Of a DNA stretch of 15,989 nt, positions 8,401 to 13,716 are shown piece by piece (position 1 is the stretch's first letter; the number at the start of each line of letters is the position of its first letter). The DNA comes from Thiotrichales bacterium. Its GTDB lineage: Bacteria > Pseudomonadota > Gammaproteobacteria > Thiomicrospirales > Thiomicrospiraceae. The notes beneath the pieces are model-generated. The model saw only the letters and a program-made list of their open reading frames with translations. It was not told the DNA's origin and did no database searches. The translations under genes were made by a program, and so were the position numbers. Where the stretch lies: contig JALVTA010000225.1 of the NCBI GenBank assembly GCA_027036095.1, positions 1 through 15,989 of the forward strand, read 5' to 3'.

Positions 8401-9338
8401 TGCAGAAGCAGGTGATCCACTTCGTGCGCAAGCCGCTGGACACCGGTCCCAACGAGCCGCCCATGCGCGCGCTGCTGGGGCTGGAGGATCCCCGCTACGT
8501 GCCGGTTCTGCGTCGCCCGGACATGAGCGAGGATACTGAGGCGGTGTTCTACTTCCCCGGCTGTGGCTCCGAGCGGCTGTTCTCCGACGTGAGTCTGGCC
8601 ACCCTGGCCATGCTCTATGACGCCGGCGTGCAGACCATTCTGCCGCCGGGGTATCTCTGCTGCGGCTACCCACAGACCGCCGCCGGACAGGAAGACAAGG
8701 GCATGCAGATCACCACCGAGAACCGCGCCCTGTTCCACCGGGTGGCCAACACGCTCAACTATCTGGACATCACCACGGTGATCGTCTCCTGCGGCACCTG
8801 TCACGACCAGCTGCTCAAATACGAATTCGAGCGCATCTTCCCCGGCTGCCGTCTGCTGGACATTCATGAATTCCTGCTGGAGCGGGGCTACAGGGTGGAA
8901 GATGTGCCCGGGGTGAAATACCTCTACCACGACCCCTGCCATACGCCCATGAAGAGTCACGACCCGCTCTCCGTGGCCCAGGGATTGATGCAGGGCACCG
9001 AGGTAAAACTCACCGACCGCTGCTGCGCCGAGGCGGGCACGCTGGCGGTCAGCCGTCCGGACATCTCCAACCAGCTGCGCTTCCGCAAGGAACAGGAACT
9101 GTTCAAGGGCATTGAGGATCTGACCGGTGAGGCCCGGCGCGTCAGGCAGGACGAGGTAAAGATCCTTACCAGCTGTCCCGCCTGTCAGCAGGGGCTCAAC
9201 CGCTATCAGGACAGCACCGGCCTCAAGACCGACTACATCGTGGTGGAGATGGCCCGTCTGCTCAAGGGGGAGGGCTGGAAGCGGGACTTCCTGAGCGAAC
9301 TGCGGCAGAAAAACGCCGTAGAGAAGGTGCTGCTCTGA
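5472..9338 (+). CDS. Giant FAD-linked oxidoreductase with [4Fe-4S] and CCG domains
   Basis: A 1288-residue multidomain enzyme, probably oxidising a D-2-hydroxyacid (lactate-, glycolate- or 2-hydroxyglutarate-like) and passing electrons through Fe-S centres; the substrate is unknown. Order: an N-terminal helical domain of about 150 residues starting REIPYNYTSFSDREIVIRFL, resembling DUF3683; an FAD_binding_4 domain with PRGGGTGYTGS at about 191-201 and a second flavin-contact segment TSQDASTIGGNIAMNAGG; an FAD-oxidase C-terminal domain with HMHAGDGNVH (about 693-703) and SGEHGIGLTK (about 738); two ferredoxin-type clusters, Cys816/819/822/826 and Cys878/881/884/888 followed by Pro; then two CCG domains (Cys1063-1064, Cys1107/1110; Cys1156, Cys1184-1185, Cys1235/1238). 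No signal peptide or membrane helix is seen. The ATG at 5472 is favoured; a TTG at 5463 is the alternative. It resembles YdiJ-type fused dehydrogenases but is longer because of the N-terminal domain. Confidence 0.9.
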   Translation: MTDRIREIPYNYTSFSDREIVIRFLGEDGWRVIEALRGQRRTGRSARMLFEVLGDMWVVTRNPYLQDDLIENGKRRAQLIEALRHRLRQVEKRLNGNEQAAELLERVRNAVTEFEAWFPEQAALREKILKRLKKVTRADNVDFSGLARISHATDATDWRVELPLVVISPDTEAEIAPIVQACIELGLTIIPRGGGTGYTGSAIPLVPNTAVINTEKLEYIGPVEEIPLPGLEAVKVKSVHVEAGVVTRRVSEVAEAHGLVFAVDPTSQDASTIGGNIAMNAGGKKAVLWGTTLDNLISWKMVMPDGRWLEVTRLEHNQGKLHDQKTVRFSVQWFKPDGLSKDGEPTILEMPGSMFRKHGLGKDVTDKFLAGLPGAQKEGCDGIITSARFILHRMPAYTRTFCLEFFGHDLSQAVPAIEEITAFMEKKRAEGVVLSGLEHLDERYIKAVKYNTKADRRELPKMILLGDVSGDNGFEVAKTVEEIVEMARKRDAEGFIAIDEAARKAFWADRARTAAISAHTNAFKINEDVVIPLSRLNEYNSGIEKINIELSLDNKLACVEAMLAYLRSDAPELKARECIETGEGAVEDLVHHRVQAAIDHLEAVRARWLLWRNNFDMSAAELLDRLPEEVRSRVREGDTLMDLLLRRDLLVKFRTEVTPFLRENFLGYDFEPVLDRLRQIHAEYKSVRLFVALHMHAGDGNVHTNIPVHSDNYEMLRKADEVVDRVMELALSLDGAISGEHGIGLTKIKYLEPEKVEKFVEYKNQIDPNHVFNRGKLMPDSSLDVAYTPSLTLVEQEALILEATDLDALNNEIRHCLRCGKCKPVCQTHIPRANLLYSPRNKILATGSVIEAFLYEEQTRRGVSLHHFDVMNDIADHCTVCHKCANPCPVDIDFGDVTIHMRNILTRMGKKRTSLMTKAALFYLNAKSPNVVKALRTTLIGWGATAQRLGNRLFRALGLFRPQLTELPERTDRPQPVQKQVIHFVRKPLDTGPNEPPMRALLGLEDPRYVPVLRRPDMSEDTEAVFYFPGCGSERLFSDVSLATLAMLYDAGVQTILPPGYLCCGYPQTAAGQEDKGMQITTENRALFHRVANTLNYLDITTVIVSCGTCHDQLLKYEFERIFPGCRLLDIHEFLLERGYRVEDVPGVKYLYHDPCHTPMKSHDPLSVAQGLMQGTEVKLTDRCCAEAGTLAVSRPDISNQLRFRKEQELFKGIEDLTGEARRVRQDEVKILTSCPACQQGLNRYQDSTGLKTDYIVVEMARLLKGEGWKRDFLSELRQKNAVEKVLL

Positions 9339-9355
9339 TTACGCGTGGCGGGCGC

Positions 9356-11065
9356 TCAGCCCTCTTTGGGCGCCTGCTGAAGCCACGCATCCATGGCCTC
9401 GACATTCATGGGGCGCCCATAGAGGAAGCCCTGCGCCCGGCGGAATCCCAAGGCGGTGAGGAAGGCCGCCTGTTCGGCGTTCTCCACCCCTTCCACCACG
9501 CTTTTAAGCCGGAAGGTGTCCACAATGTTCTTCAGCAGCCGCACCAGATCGGCATCCTGCGGGTTGCCCGGCAGGCCGCTGACAAAGGAGCGGTCGATCT
9601 TCAGCTCGTCGATGGGCAGGCTGTGCAGGTAGCGCAGGGAAGAATAACCGGTGCCGAAGTCATCAATGGAGATCTTAGCCCCCAGTCTGCGCAGCTCGGC
9701 CAGCCCGGTCAGCTCGTCCTCATCACACTTGAGAATTTCCGCCTCGGTCAGCTCCAGCGTAAAGCCCGCCTCACCGGCGGCTTCCCGCAACTGCTCGAAC
9801 AGCTGAGGATTCTCAAGATCACTGATGACGCAGTTGACCGACAGGTTCAGCGCGCCATGCTGCTGGCGCCAGCAGCGCCACTGACTCAGAGCCTGTTCCA
9901 GCACCAGTGCGTCCAGCTGGGCCATCAGCCCTTCTTCCCAGGCGATGGAAAGGAACTCGGCGGGATTGACCAGCCCCTCTTCGGGGCGGTTCCAGCGTAC
10001 CAGCGCCTCCATGCCCACCGGTCGTCCCGAAACCATCTCCACTTGCGGCTGGTAGTACACCTCGAAACGCTCCGGGTGGGCATGCAGGTCGTTGCGCAAC
10101 GCCTCGGCCAGCTGATGTCGGCGGCTGAGGGTTTCCAGCATGGAGGGTGCAAAAGCGAGGAAGTGCGTGCCCGGCAGGGTGGCATGATTGCGTTTTAGAT
10201 AGCGCAGCGCCGTCTGGGCGGTGCGGATCAGGCCATCCGGTGTGTCCGCGTCCTGCGGGGCGCGGCTGCAGCCCATGTTGACTGACAGGTGCAGCACGTG
10301 ATCCCCCACTTCCAGCGGTTCGCGCACCAGCGCGTGCAGCCGTTCACAGTGGAGTGACCACTCGCCGGCAGGCAGGATGATGGCGAATTCGTCCGCATTG
10401 TAGTGAAACACCTGATCCGGATAGGCGGCAGTGAGCCTTTGCCCCAGCGTCTTGAGCACCGTATCGCCGAACAGGTGGCCATGGCTGTTGTTGAGGGTGC
10501 CGAAATCGGCCAGATCCAGCATGGCCAGATAGAAGCTCTGGCCCGAGGCCAGCAGGTGCGCCAGCGTCTCCAGCAGAGAACGCCTGCCTGGCAGGCCGCT
10601 GACCGGGTTGTGCACCTGCAGGTAATCGAGCCGTCGTCGCTGGTCACGCAGCAGCTCCATCAGCTGCATGCGTTCGGTGATGTCATGGACGATGCCTTCC
10701 ATGCGCAGCGGTGTGCCGTCCCCGTCCCGGATCACCAGTCCCTTTTCGTGAATCCAGGCAGTGCGGCCATTGCGCAGGTGGATGCGGTGCTGCAGGTCGT
10801 AGTAGGGTTTCTCACCTTTGAGCACGGCGTCAATTTCCGCCATCACCCGCTGGCGTGTGGGTTCGTCCAGTACCGCCAGGAACTTGTCGAAGGAAGGCTT
10901 GAAAGTGGTGCTGTCCTCGCCGTAGATGCGGATCTTGGTTTTGCTCCAGACCACCTCACCGGAGGCGATGTCCCACATCCAGTAGCCCACGTGAGCCACT
11001 TCCTCGGCCAGCTGGAAAAGGTCGAGGCAGGCTTCGGGTGAAATTTGAGAGGAGCGGTTGTTCAT
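9356..11065 (-). CDS. PAS-GGDEF-EAL protein, probable c-di-GMP phosphodiesterase
   Basis: A 569-residue soluble protein with no membrane segment. The PAS domain (about 20-130; GYWMWD at the start, then RNGRTAWIHEKG and IVHDITERM at its end) is the likely sensor. The GGDEF domain (about 150-300) has NADEF at 223-227 in place of GGDEF, and the preceding Arg is His, so cyclase activity is unlikely. The EAL domain (about 310-565) keeps EAL at 353-355, SVN, ELTE, DDFGTGYSS (about 468), KIDRSFV and VEGVE, the residues that bind metal and c-di-GMP, so phosphodiesterase activity is predicted. It ends 17 bases from the convergent FAD gene with no clear terminator between. No recognisable Shine-Dalgarno precedes the ATG, which overlaps the end of an upstream ATGTAA. 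Confidence 0.92.
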   Translation of the reverse strand: MNNRSSQISPEACLDLFQLAEEVAHVGYWMWDIASGEVVWSKTKIRIYGEDSTTFKPSFDKFLAVLDEPTRQRVMAEIDAVLKGEKPYYDLQHRIHLRNGRTAWIHEKGLVIRDGDGTPLRMEGIVHDITERMQLMELLRDQRRRLDYLQVHNPVSGLPGRRSLLETLAHLLASGQSFYLAMLDLADFGTLNNSHGHLFGDTVLKTLGQRLTAAYPDQVFHYNADEFAIILPAGEWSLHCERLHALVREPLEVGDHVLHLSVNMGCSRAPQDADTPDGLIRTAQTALRYLKRNHATLPGTHFLAFAPSMLETLSRRHQLAEALRNDLHAHPERFEVYYQPQVEMVSGRPVGMEALVRWNRPEEGLVNPAEFLSIAWEEGLMAQLDALVLEQALSQWRCWRQQHGALNLSVNCVISDLENPQLFEQLREAAGEAGFTLELTEAEILKCDEDELTGLAELRRLGAKISIDDFGTGYSSLRYLHSLPIDELKIDRSFVSGLPGNPQDADLVRLLKNIVDTFRLKSVVEGVENAEQAAFLTALGFRRAQGFLYGRPMNVEAMDAWLQQAPKEG

Positions 11066-11068
11066 TAC

Positions 11069-11085
11069 ATGGGAGTTTAACCCAT
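11069..11085 (-). promoter_or_regulatory. Leader inverted repeat with start-stop mini-ORFs
   Basis: ATGGG and CCCAT arms (5 bp, 7-base loop) lie directly before the start of the PAS-GGDEF-EAL gene. Read on the minus strand, the leader contains ATG-GGT-TAA and then ATG-TAA, whose last A is the first base of the gene's ATG. Together with the lack of a Shine-Dalgarno this could affect initiation; that role is inferred only. Confidence 0.3.
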
Positions 11086-11176
11086 TAGGAGGGATGGAGG
11101 AAAGGGAAGCTTTCCGCCCCTGCTTTGACAGAACGCTCCGGTTTAATCAACATGGAGAGGGGATGGAAGGGGAAAC

Positions 11177-11195
11177 GCGGGTGCGATGCACCCGC
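11177..11195 (-). terminator. Hairpin downstream of the small cytochrome c gene
   Basis: GCGGGTGC-GAT-GCACCCGC gives a perfect 8-bp stem with a 3-base loop, 18 bases after the cytochrome stop on the minus strand. The downstream T content is poor (GTTTCCCC), so termination may be partial or the hairpin may serve to protect the 3' end. Confidence 0.5.
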
Positions 11196-11213
11196 TCAAT
11201 GACAGGAAAGCGC

Positions 11214-11513
11214 TTACTTGGCCTTCTGGCTGGAGAAGTATTGGGCGATGGCCTTGATGTCTTCGTCAGTGAGGTTCTTGGCGAAGCGGTTCATCATGTC
11301 GTTGCGGCGGAAGCCGTCTCGATAGGCCTTGAGCGCGTTTTCCAGATACTGGGCATGCTGGCCGGCCAGTTTGGGAAAGATGGGGGAGGTGCTGTTGCCG
11401 TCTGCGCCATGACAGCCGATGCAGGCCTGTGCCTTGGCCGGCATGTCGGCAGCCAGAGCGGTGGTGGAGATCAGGGTGGCGCCCAGCGCCAGCGCAGCAA
11501 TATGCTTTTTCAT
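11214..11513 (-). CDS. Periplasmic class I cytochrome c (c4/c553-like single domain)
   Basis: A 99-residue precursor of a small monohaem electron carrier. The signal peptide is residues 1-22 (MKKHIAALAL...TALAA, cleavage near Ala22). The haem motif CIGCH is at 31-35 with GADGNS after it, and PKLAGQ at 47-52 is typical of c4/c553 half-domains. The distal haem ligand is probably Met73 or Met74 in NDMMNRFA, followed by the terminal helix LTDEDIKAIAQYFSSQ. The start at 11513 is chosen because it begins the signal peptide and has AGGAG (11521-11525) 7 bases upstream; an in-frame ATG at 11549 adds a polar stretch that would bury the signal. It has its own candidate promoter and is separated from the next cytochrome by a terminator. 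Its redox partners are not evident from the sequence. Confidence 0.92.
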   Translation of the reverse strand: MKKHIAALALGATLISTTALAADMPAKAQACIGCHGADGNSTSPIFPKLAGQHAQYLENALKAYRDGFRRNDMMNRFAKNLTDEDIKAIAQYFSSQKAK

Positions 11514-11549
11514 GGTAAGACTCCTGTCGGTTTCATGAAGATGGTCCAC

Positions 11550-11555
11550 ATTTTA
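11550..11555 (-). promoter_or_regulatory. Candidate -10 box for the 99-residue cytochrome c
   Basis: TAAAAT on the minus strand, 36 bases before the ATG. The best -35-like hexamer at 17-base spacing (TGGCCG) is poor. Placement between the upstream terminator (11629-11652) and the gene supports independent transcription. Confidence 0.4.
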
Positions 11556-11628
11556 GCCAAAGGCGGCGCATCCGGCCATGCAGAAAGGTGATGACCGCAT
11601 AAGCAGGGAGTTCCAGTGCCCCAAATGG

Positions 11629-11652
11629 AAAAACCGCCCGGAGGCGGTTTTT
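11629..11652. terminator. Rho-independent terminator after the 104-residue cytochrome c
   Basis: AAAAACCGCC-CGGA-GGCGGTTTTT: a 5-bp GC stem flanked by A and T runs that extend the pairing to 10 bp. It lies 25 bases after the cytochrome stop (minus strand) and can work in both directions. It separates the two cytochrome genes into different transcripts. Confidence 0.88.
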
Positions 11653-11677
11653 CCCGTCGCTGAAACGCCGTACTGAA

Positions 11678-11992
11678 TTACTTCAGCGTGGCGATGTAGG
11701 CAGCGATGTTTTCGATGTCCTGATCGGACAGGCCCTGCGCCATGGGCGCCATCATGGAGGTCATGGGACCACGCTGCTTGCCAGCCTTGTACTCGTGCAG
11801 CTTCTCGGCGATTTCCTTGGCGGACTGACCGGCCAGCTTGGGACCGACACCGCCTTCACCGTTAGCACCGTGGCAGCCAACGCAGGTGGAACCGAAGGTA
11901 GCCTTGCCGGCGTCAACGTTGCCGCCTGCGAAAGCGGACGCGCCGAAGGAAACCAGACCAGCAGTTGCCAGAGCGATGATCATCTTTTTCAT
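11678..11992 (-). CDS. Periplasmic class I cytochrome c (c5/c553-like)
   Basis: A 104-residue precursor of a monohaem cytochrome. The signal peptide is residues 1-22 (MKKMIIALAT...ASAFA, cleavage before GGNVDAG). Haem motif CVGCH is at 37-41, followed by GANGEGGVGPKLAGQ; a Met-rich region (GPMTSMMAPM, about 75-84) offers the axial Met, and the closing helix reads LSDQDIENIAAYIATLK. This pattern fits small soluble electron carriers of the c5/c553 type. The start at 11992 is set by the signal peptide and AAGGAG at 12000-12005, 7 bases upstream; a longer frame to 12076 adds a non-signal arginine-rich stretch. It is followed by a strong terminator and preceded by 166 bases without a gene. It is similar in plan to the next cytochrome (11214-11513) but not a close duplicate. 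Confidence 0.92.
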   Translation of the reverse strand: MKKMIIALATAGLVSFGASAFAGGNVDAGKATFGSTCVGCHGANGEGGVGPKLAGQSAKEIAEKLHEYKAGKQRGPMTSMMAPMAQGLSDQDIENIAAYIATLK

Positions 11993-12040
11993 AGGATCTC
12001 TCCTTTGTGTTTGAAAACGTGCGCTGTGCGCTCGATTTCT

Positions 12041-12069
12041 ATTATCGGTGCCTGTCGCCGTTTTGAAAG
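12041..12069 (-). promoter_or_regulatory. Weak candidate promoter for the 104-residue cytochrome c
   Basis: GATAAT (12041-12046, minus strand) lies 48 bases before the ATG with a CTTTCA-like -35 at 17-base spacing. A better -35 match, TTGACG (12071-12076), is 24 bases away and so too far. The rest of the 11993-12158 gap shows nothing else recognisable. Confidence 0.25.
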
Positions 12070-12158
12070 ACGTCAAGCATGACAGAAGTCTTGAGATATC
12101 GCCGGTTGCCCGTTGACATCATTCAGCACATTATCTGCCATGCTCGCACCGTTTGCAA

Positions 12159-12737
12159 TTACTTCTCGCGCAGCTTCTGCGGCAGGATGAACGCCAGTGC
12201 GATCAGCGCACCACCGAATACCAGCGCCACCACGATGCCCGGCACGGAATCGAAGATGGCCGGCATCACATGACCGTGGCGCACCACGCCGTCGGCCAGC
12301 GTCACCTTCGGGCCCAGGTCGCTGACCAGCTGGAACAGCGGGGTGGAGGTGAGCCAGCCCCAGCTGAGGGCGATCAGTAAGGTGCCCACCAAGCCACCGA
12401 TGACATAGACCACCGCGTCCAGACGTCCTTCTCCCAGCGCCGCTACGCCGGTGCCCGGGCACAGAGCCGCCAGGGCGAAGCCCACCCCGAAGATCAGTCC
12501 ACCGACGAAGGTGCCCCAGTAGGCGGCGCGGATGCTGAAGTGCACTGCACCGGGCACTACGGTGTTGATGGCGAAGATGGCGATCATGGTCAGACCGATG
12601 GAGAAGAGGATGACCTTCTCCAGCTTCAGGTCTGACAGGCGCAGCATGTCGATCAGACGGGTCGGGTTGGTGGCGCCGATGCGGTGCAGCACGAAGCCGA
12701 AGGCGCCGCCAAGGATGATGGCCAGCAGGATTTCCAT
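12159..12737 (-). CDS. YeeE/YedE (DUF395) family membrane protein, second half of a split pair
   Basis: A 192-residue integral inner-membrane protein with about five hydrophobic helices (roughly 2-20, 41-61, 72-95, 105-125, 165-185). The motif ALCPGTGVAALGEG, with Cys93, matches the cysteine signature of YeeE/YedE transporters, whose characterised member imports thiosulfate through conserved cysteines. The segment LHRIGATNPTRLIDMLRL is also typical of this half. The start at 12737 is chosen over an upstream GTG because GGAGG (12746-12750) lies 8 bases before it. The gene begins one base after the stop of its partner (TGACATG), so the two are translationally coupled. Substrate is inferred, not shown; related proteins are often only annotated as sulfur transport. 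Confidence 0.87.
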   Translation of the reverse strand: MEILLAIILGGAFGFVLHRIGATNPTRLIDMLRLSDLKLEKVILFSIGLTMIAIFAINTVVPGAVHFSIRAAYWGTFVGGLIFGVGFALAALCPGTGVAALGEGRLDAVVYVIGGLVGTLLIALSWGWLTSTPLFQLVSDLGPKVTLADGVVRHGHVMPAIFDSVPGIVVALVFGGALIALAFILPQKLREK

Positions 12738-12738
12738 G

Positions 12739-13323
12739 TCACTGTCCTCCACGCTTGCGATAGATGAGAATGGCCAGCGGAATGGCGGTGGCGAATACGC
12801 CGGCGGCGAACAGCAGGCTGGAGACCGCTGTCTGGGAGATGCCGCTGATCATGTGGCCGGAGGTGCAGCCGCCAGCCAGACGGGCGCCATAGAGGGTCAG
12901 CACGCCGCCGATGAAGGCCATGGCGTAGCGCAGCAGCGGCCGGTCGCCGAAATAGCGGCGGAAACCCTCAGGCGCCATCTTGTCCTTGCCTTCCGGTTTC
13001 GGGCCGCCGGTGAGCACGGAGAGGAAAGCGCCGCCGATCATGGCCAGCACGAAGATGAAGCCGTAGTTGACCGGGTTGTCCGCGGCTTTCGCATAGGCGC
13101 CGTGGGACTTGTTGATGTAGGGGTTGGGAGAGTGGTAGACCCGCTTGCCGTTTTTCTCCTCGACGGTGTAGATGTCGGGGTCCACGGCCTTCCAGATCAT
13201 GGTGTCGAGCACGGCGAACTGGGTGGAGACGCCGATGGGCTTGACCAGCAGGAAGGCGGCGATGGCCACCGCGGCCATGGCAAGCCCGCCCTTGAGCCAG
13301 TTCCATTCACCTTTGGGATACAT
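12739..13323 (-). CDS. YeeE/YedE (DUF395) family membrane protein, first half of a split pair
   Basis: A 194-residue inner-membrane protein. Helix 1 is at about 11-30, followed by KPIGVST, common in the family. A long, polar, probably periplasmic loop spans about 35-86 (Tyr/Asn/His-rich, with VEEKNGKRVYHSPNPY). Further helices are at about 87-105, 131-149 and 167-188. GGCTSGHMISG with Cys153 is the hallmark cysteine motif of thiosulfate-type YeeE transporters. The start at 13323 is set by GGAGG (13333-13337) 9 bases upstream; a frame to 13386 would add residues from the intergenic region. It is translated with the downstream half gene, so the functional unit is probably a heteromer or paired system. 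The long loop between helix 1 and 2 is notable. Confidence 0.87.
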   Translation of the reverse strand: MYPKGEWNWLKGGLAMAAVAIAAFLLVKPIGVSTQFAVLDTMIWKAVDPDIYTVEEKNGKRVYHSPNPYINKSHGAYAKAADNPVNYGFIFVLAMIGGAFLSVLTGGPKPEGKDKMAPEGFRRYFGDRPLLRYAMAFIGGVLTLYGARLAGGCTSGHMISGISQTAVSSLLFAAGVFATAIPLAILIYRKRGGQ

Positions 13324-13373
13324 GATAAGGTTCCTCCATCGTCCGAAAGTATGATTTATGACTGCGCAAAAAA

Positions 13374-13402
13374 TTCTAACACGCACCCTGCGGCAGAATA
13401 AT
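13374..13402 (+). promoter_or_regulatory. Candidate promoter for the 59-residue membrane peptide
   Basis: TTCTAA (13374-13379) and AATAAT (13397-13402) are separated by 17 bases and lie 26 bases before the ATG, in the 105-base divergent gap. The -10 matches five of six consensus bases; the -35 is weak. Confidence 0.35.
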
Positions 13403-13428
13403 AATCACTTTGTTTGCAAGGATAAGTA

Positions 13429-13608
13429 ATGTTAATCATCATACGCTTCTGGCTGTTTGTCATCGTCATGACCCTCTTGAGTTTCTGGGTGTTGAAGTGG
13501 TTGGGGCGCACGGTGGCGCTGCTTAAGCTGTTTCTGTTCTGGCTGGGGGTGACGCTGGCCTCCGTGGCCGTGCTCTACGGCTTTTCGCTGCTGCTTTCCG
13601 GTGCCTGA
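13429..13608 (+). CDS. Small two-helix membrane protein, unrecognised
   Basis: A 59-codon gene that I do not recognise. The predicted peptide is almost all hydrophobic: helix 1 about residues 3-23 (LIIIRFWLFVIVMTLLSFWV), a short basic turn (KWLGRT, with Lys23 and Arg27), then helix 2 about 28-57, ending SLLLSGA. Support for translation: AAGGA at 13418-13422 placed 6 bases before the ATG, a possible promoter, a strong dedicated terminator 5 bases after the stop, and location between divergent and convergent genes where no other gene explains the open frame. A hairpin membrane topology with the positive turn in the cytoplasm is likely. Possibilities include a small regulator or assembly factor of a membrane complex or a type I toxin-like peptide; nothing in the sequence decides between them. 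Confidence 0.65.
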   Translation: MLIIIRFWLFVIVMTLLSFWVLKWLGRTVALLKLFLFWLGVTLASVAVLYGFSLLLSGA

Positions 13609-13613
13609 ACGCA

Positions 13614-13649
13614 AAAACCCCCGCAGAAAGGCTTTTCTGCGGGGGTTTT
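13614..13649. terminator. Strong bidirectional rho-independent terminator
   Basis: AAAACCCCCGCAGAAA and TTTCTGCGGGGGTTTT form a 16-bp stem around GGCT. A run precedes and T run follows, so it can end transcription of the small plus-strand gene and of the selO-rsgA-cytochrome b561 operon from the minus strand. Confidence 0.92.
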
Positions 13650-13650
13650 C

Positions 13651-13706
13651 GTGACATTTCCGGCCGCCTGCCGCGGCCGTCCGGCAAAAATGGGGGAGAG
13701 CCCGTC
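13651..13706 (-). repeat. Dispersed 3'-flanking repeat, copy B
   Basis: Positions 13681-13706, read on the minus strand, match 25 of 26 bases of 4673-4698; the mismatch is the seventh base. As in copy A, the conserved part comes first, here 10 bases after the cytochrome b561 stop, and a hairpin follows: CGGCCGC (13661-13667) pairs with GCGGCCG (13673-13679) around CTGCC. Orientation relative to the upstream gene is the same in both copies. Confidence 0.7.
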
Positions 13707-13716
13707 TCCGCCGGGG

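Noticed and set aside
7839..8960. Minus-strand open frame of 373 codons inside the FAD/Fe-S gene
   Set aside because: The plus strand carries conserved Fe-S and CCG cysteine motifs here, so the antisense frame is a by-product of codon bias.
9339..9374. Possible terminator between the convergent FAD and PAS-GGDEF-EAL genes
   Set aside because: Only a 5-bp GGCGC/GCGCC pairing with a long loop and no T run; insufficient to call.
11383..11391. ATGGGGGAG similar to part of the dispersed repeat
   Set aside because: The match is only nine bases and lies in the coding sequence of the cytochrome c, where it is explained by codons.
12041..12076. TTGACG with GATAAT as a sigma70 promoter
   Set aside because: The spacing is 24 bases, well outside the 16-18 usual range; kept only as a weak alternative with a poorer -35.
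12532..13401. Plus-strand open frame of 289 codons opposite the YeeE pair
   Set aside because: The minus-strand genes have ribosome sites, membrane helices and family motifs; the plus frame shows low-complexity Gly/Val/His/Asp content and spans the junction of both genes.
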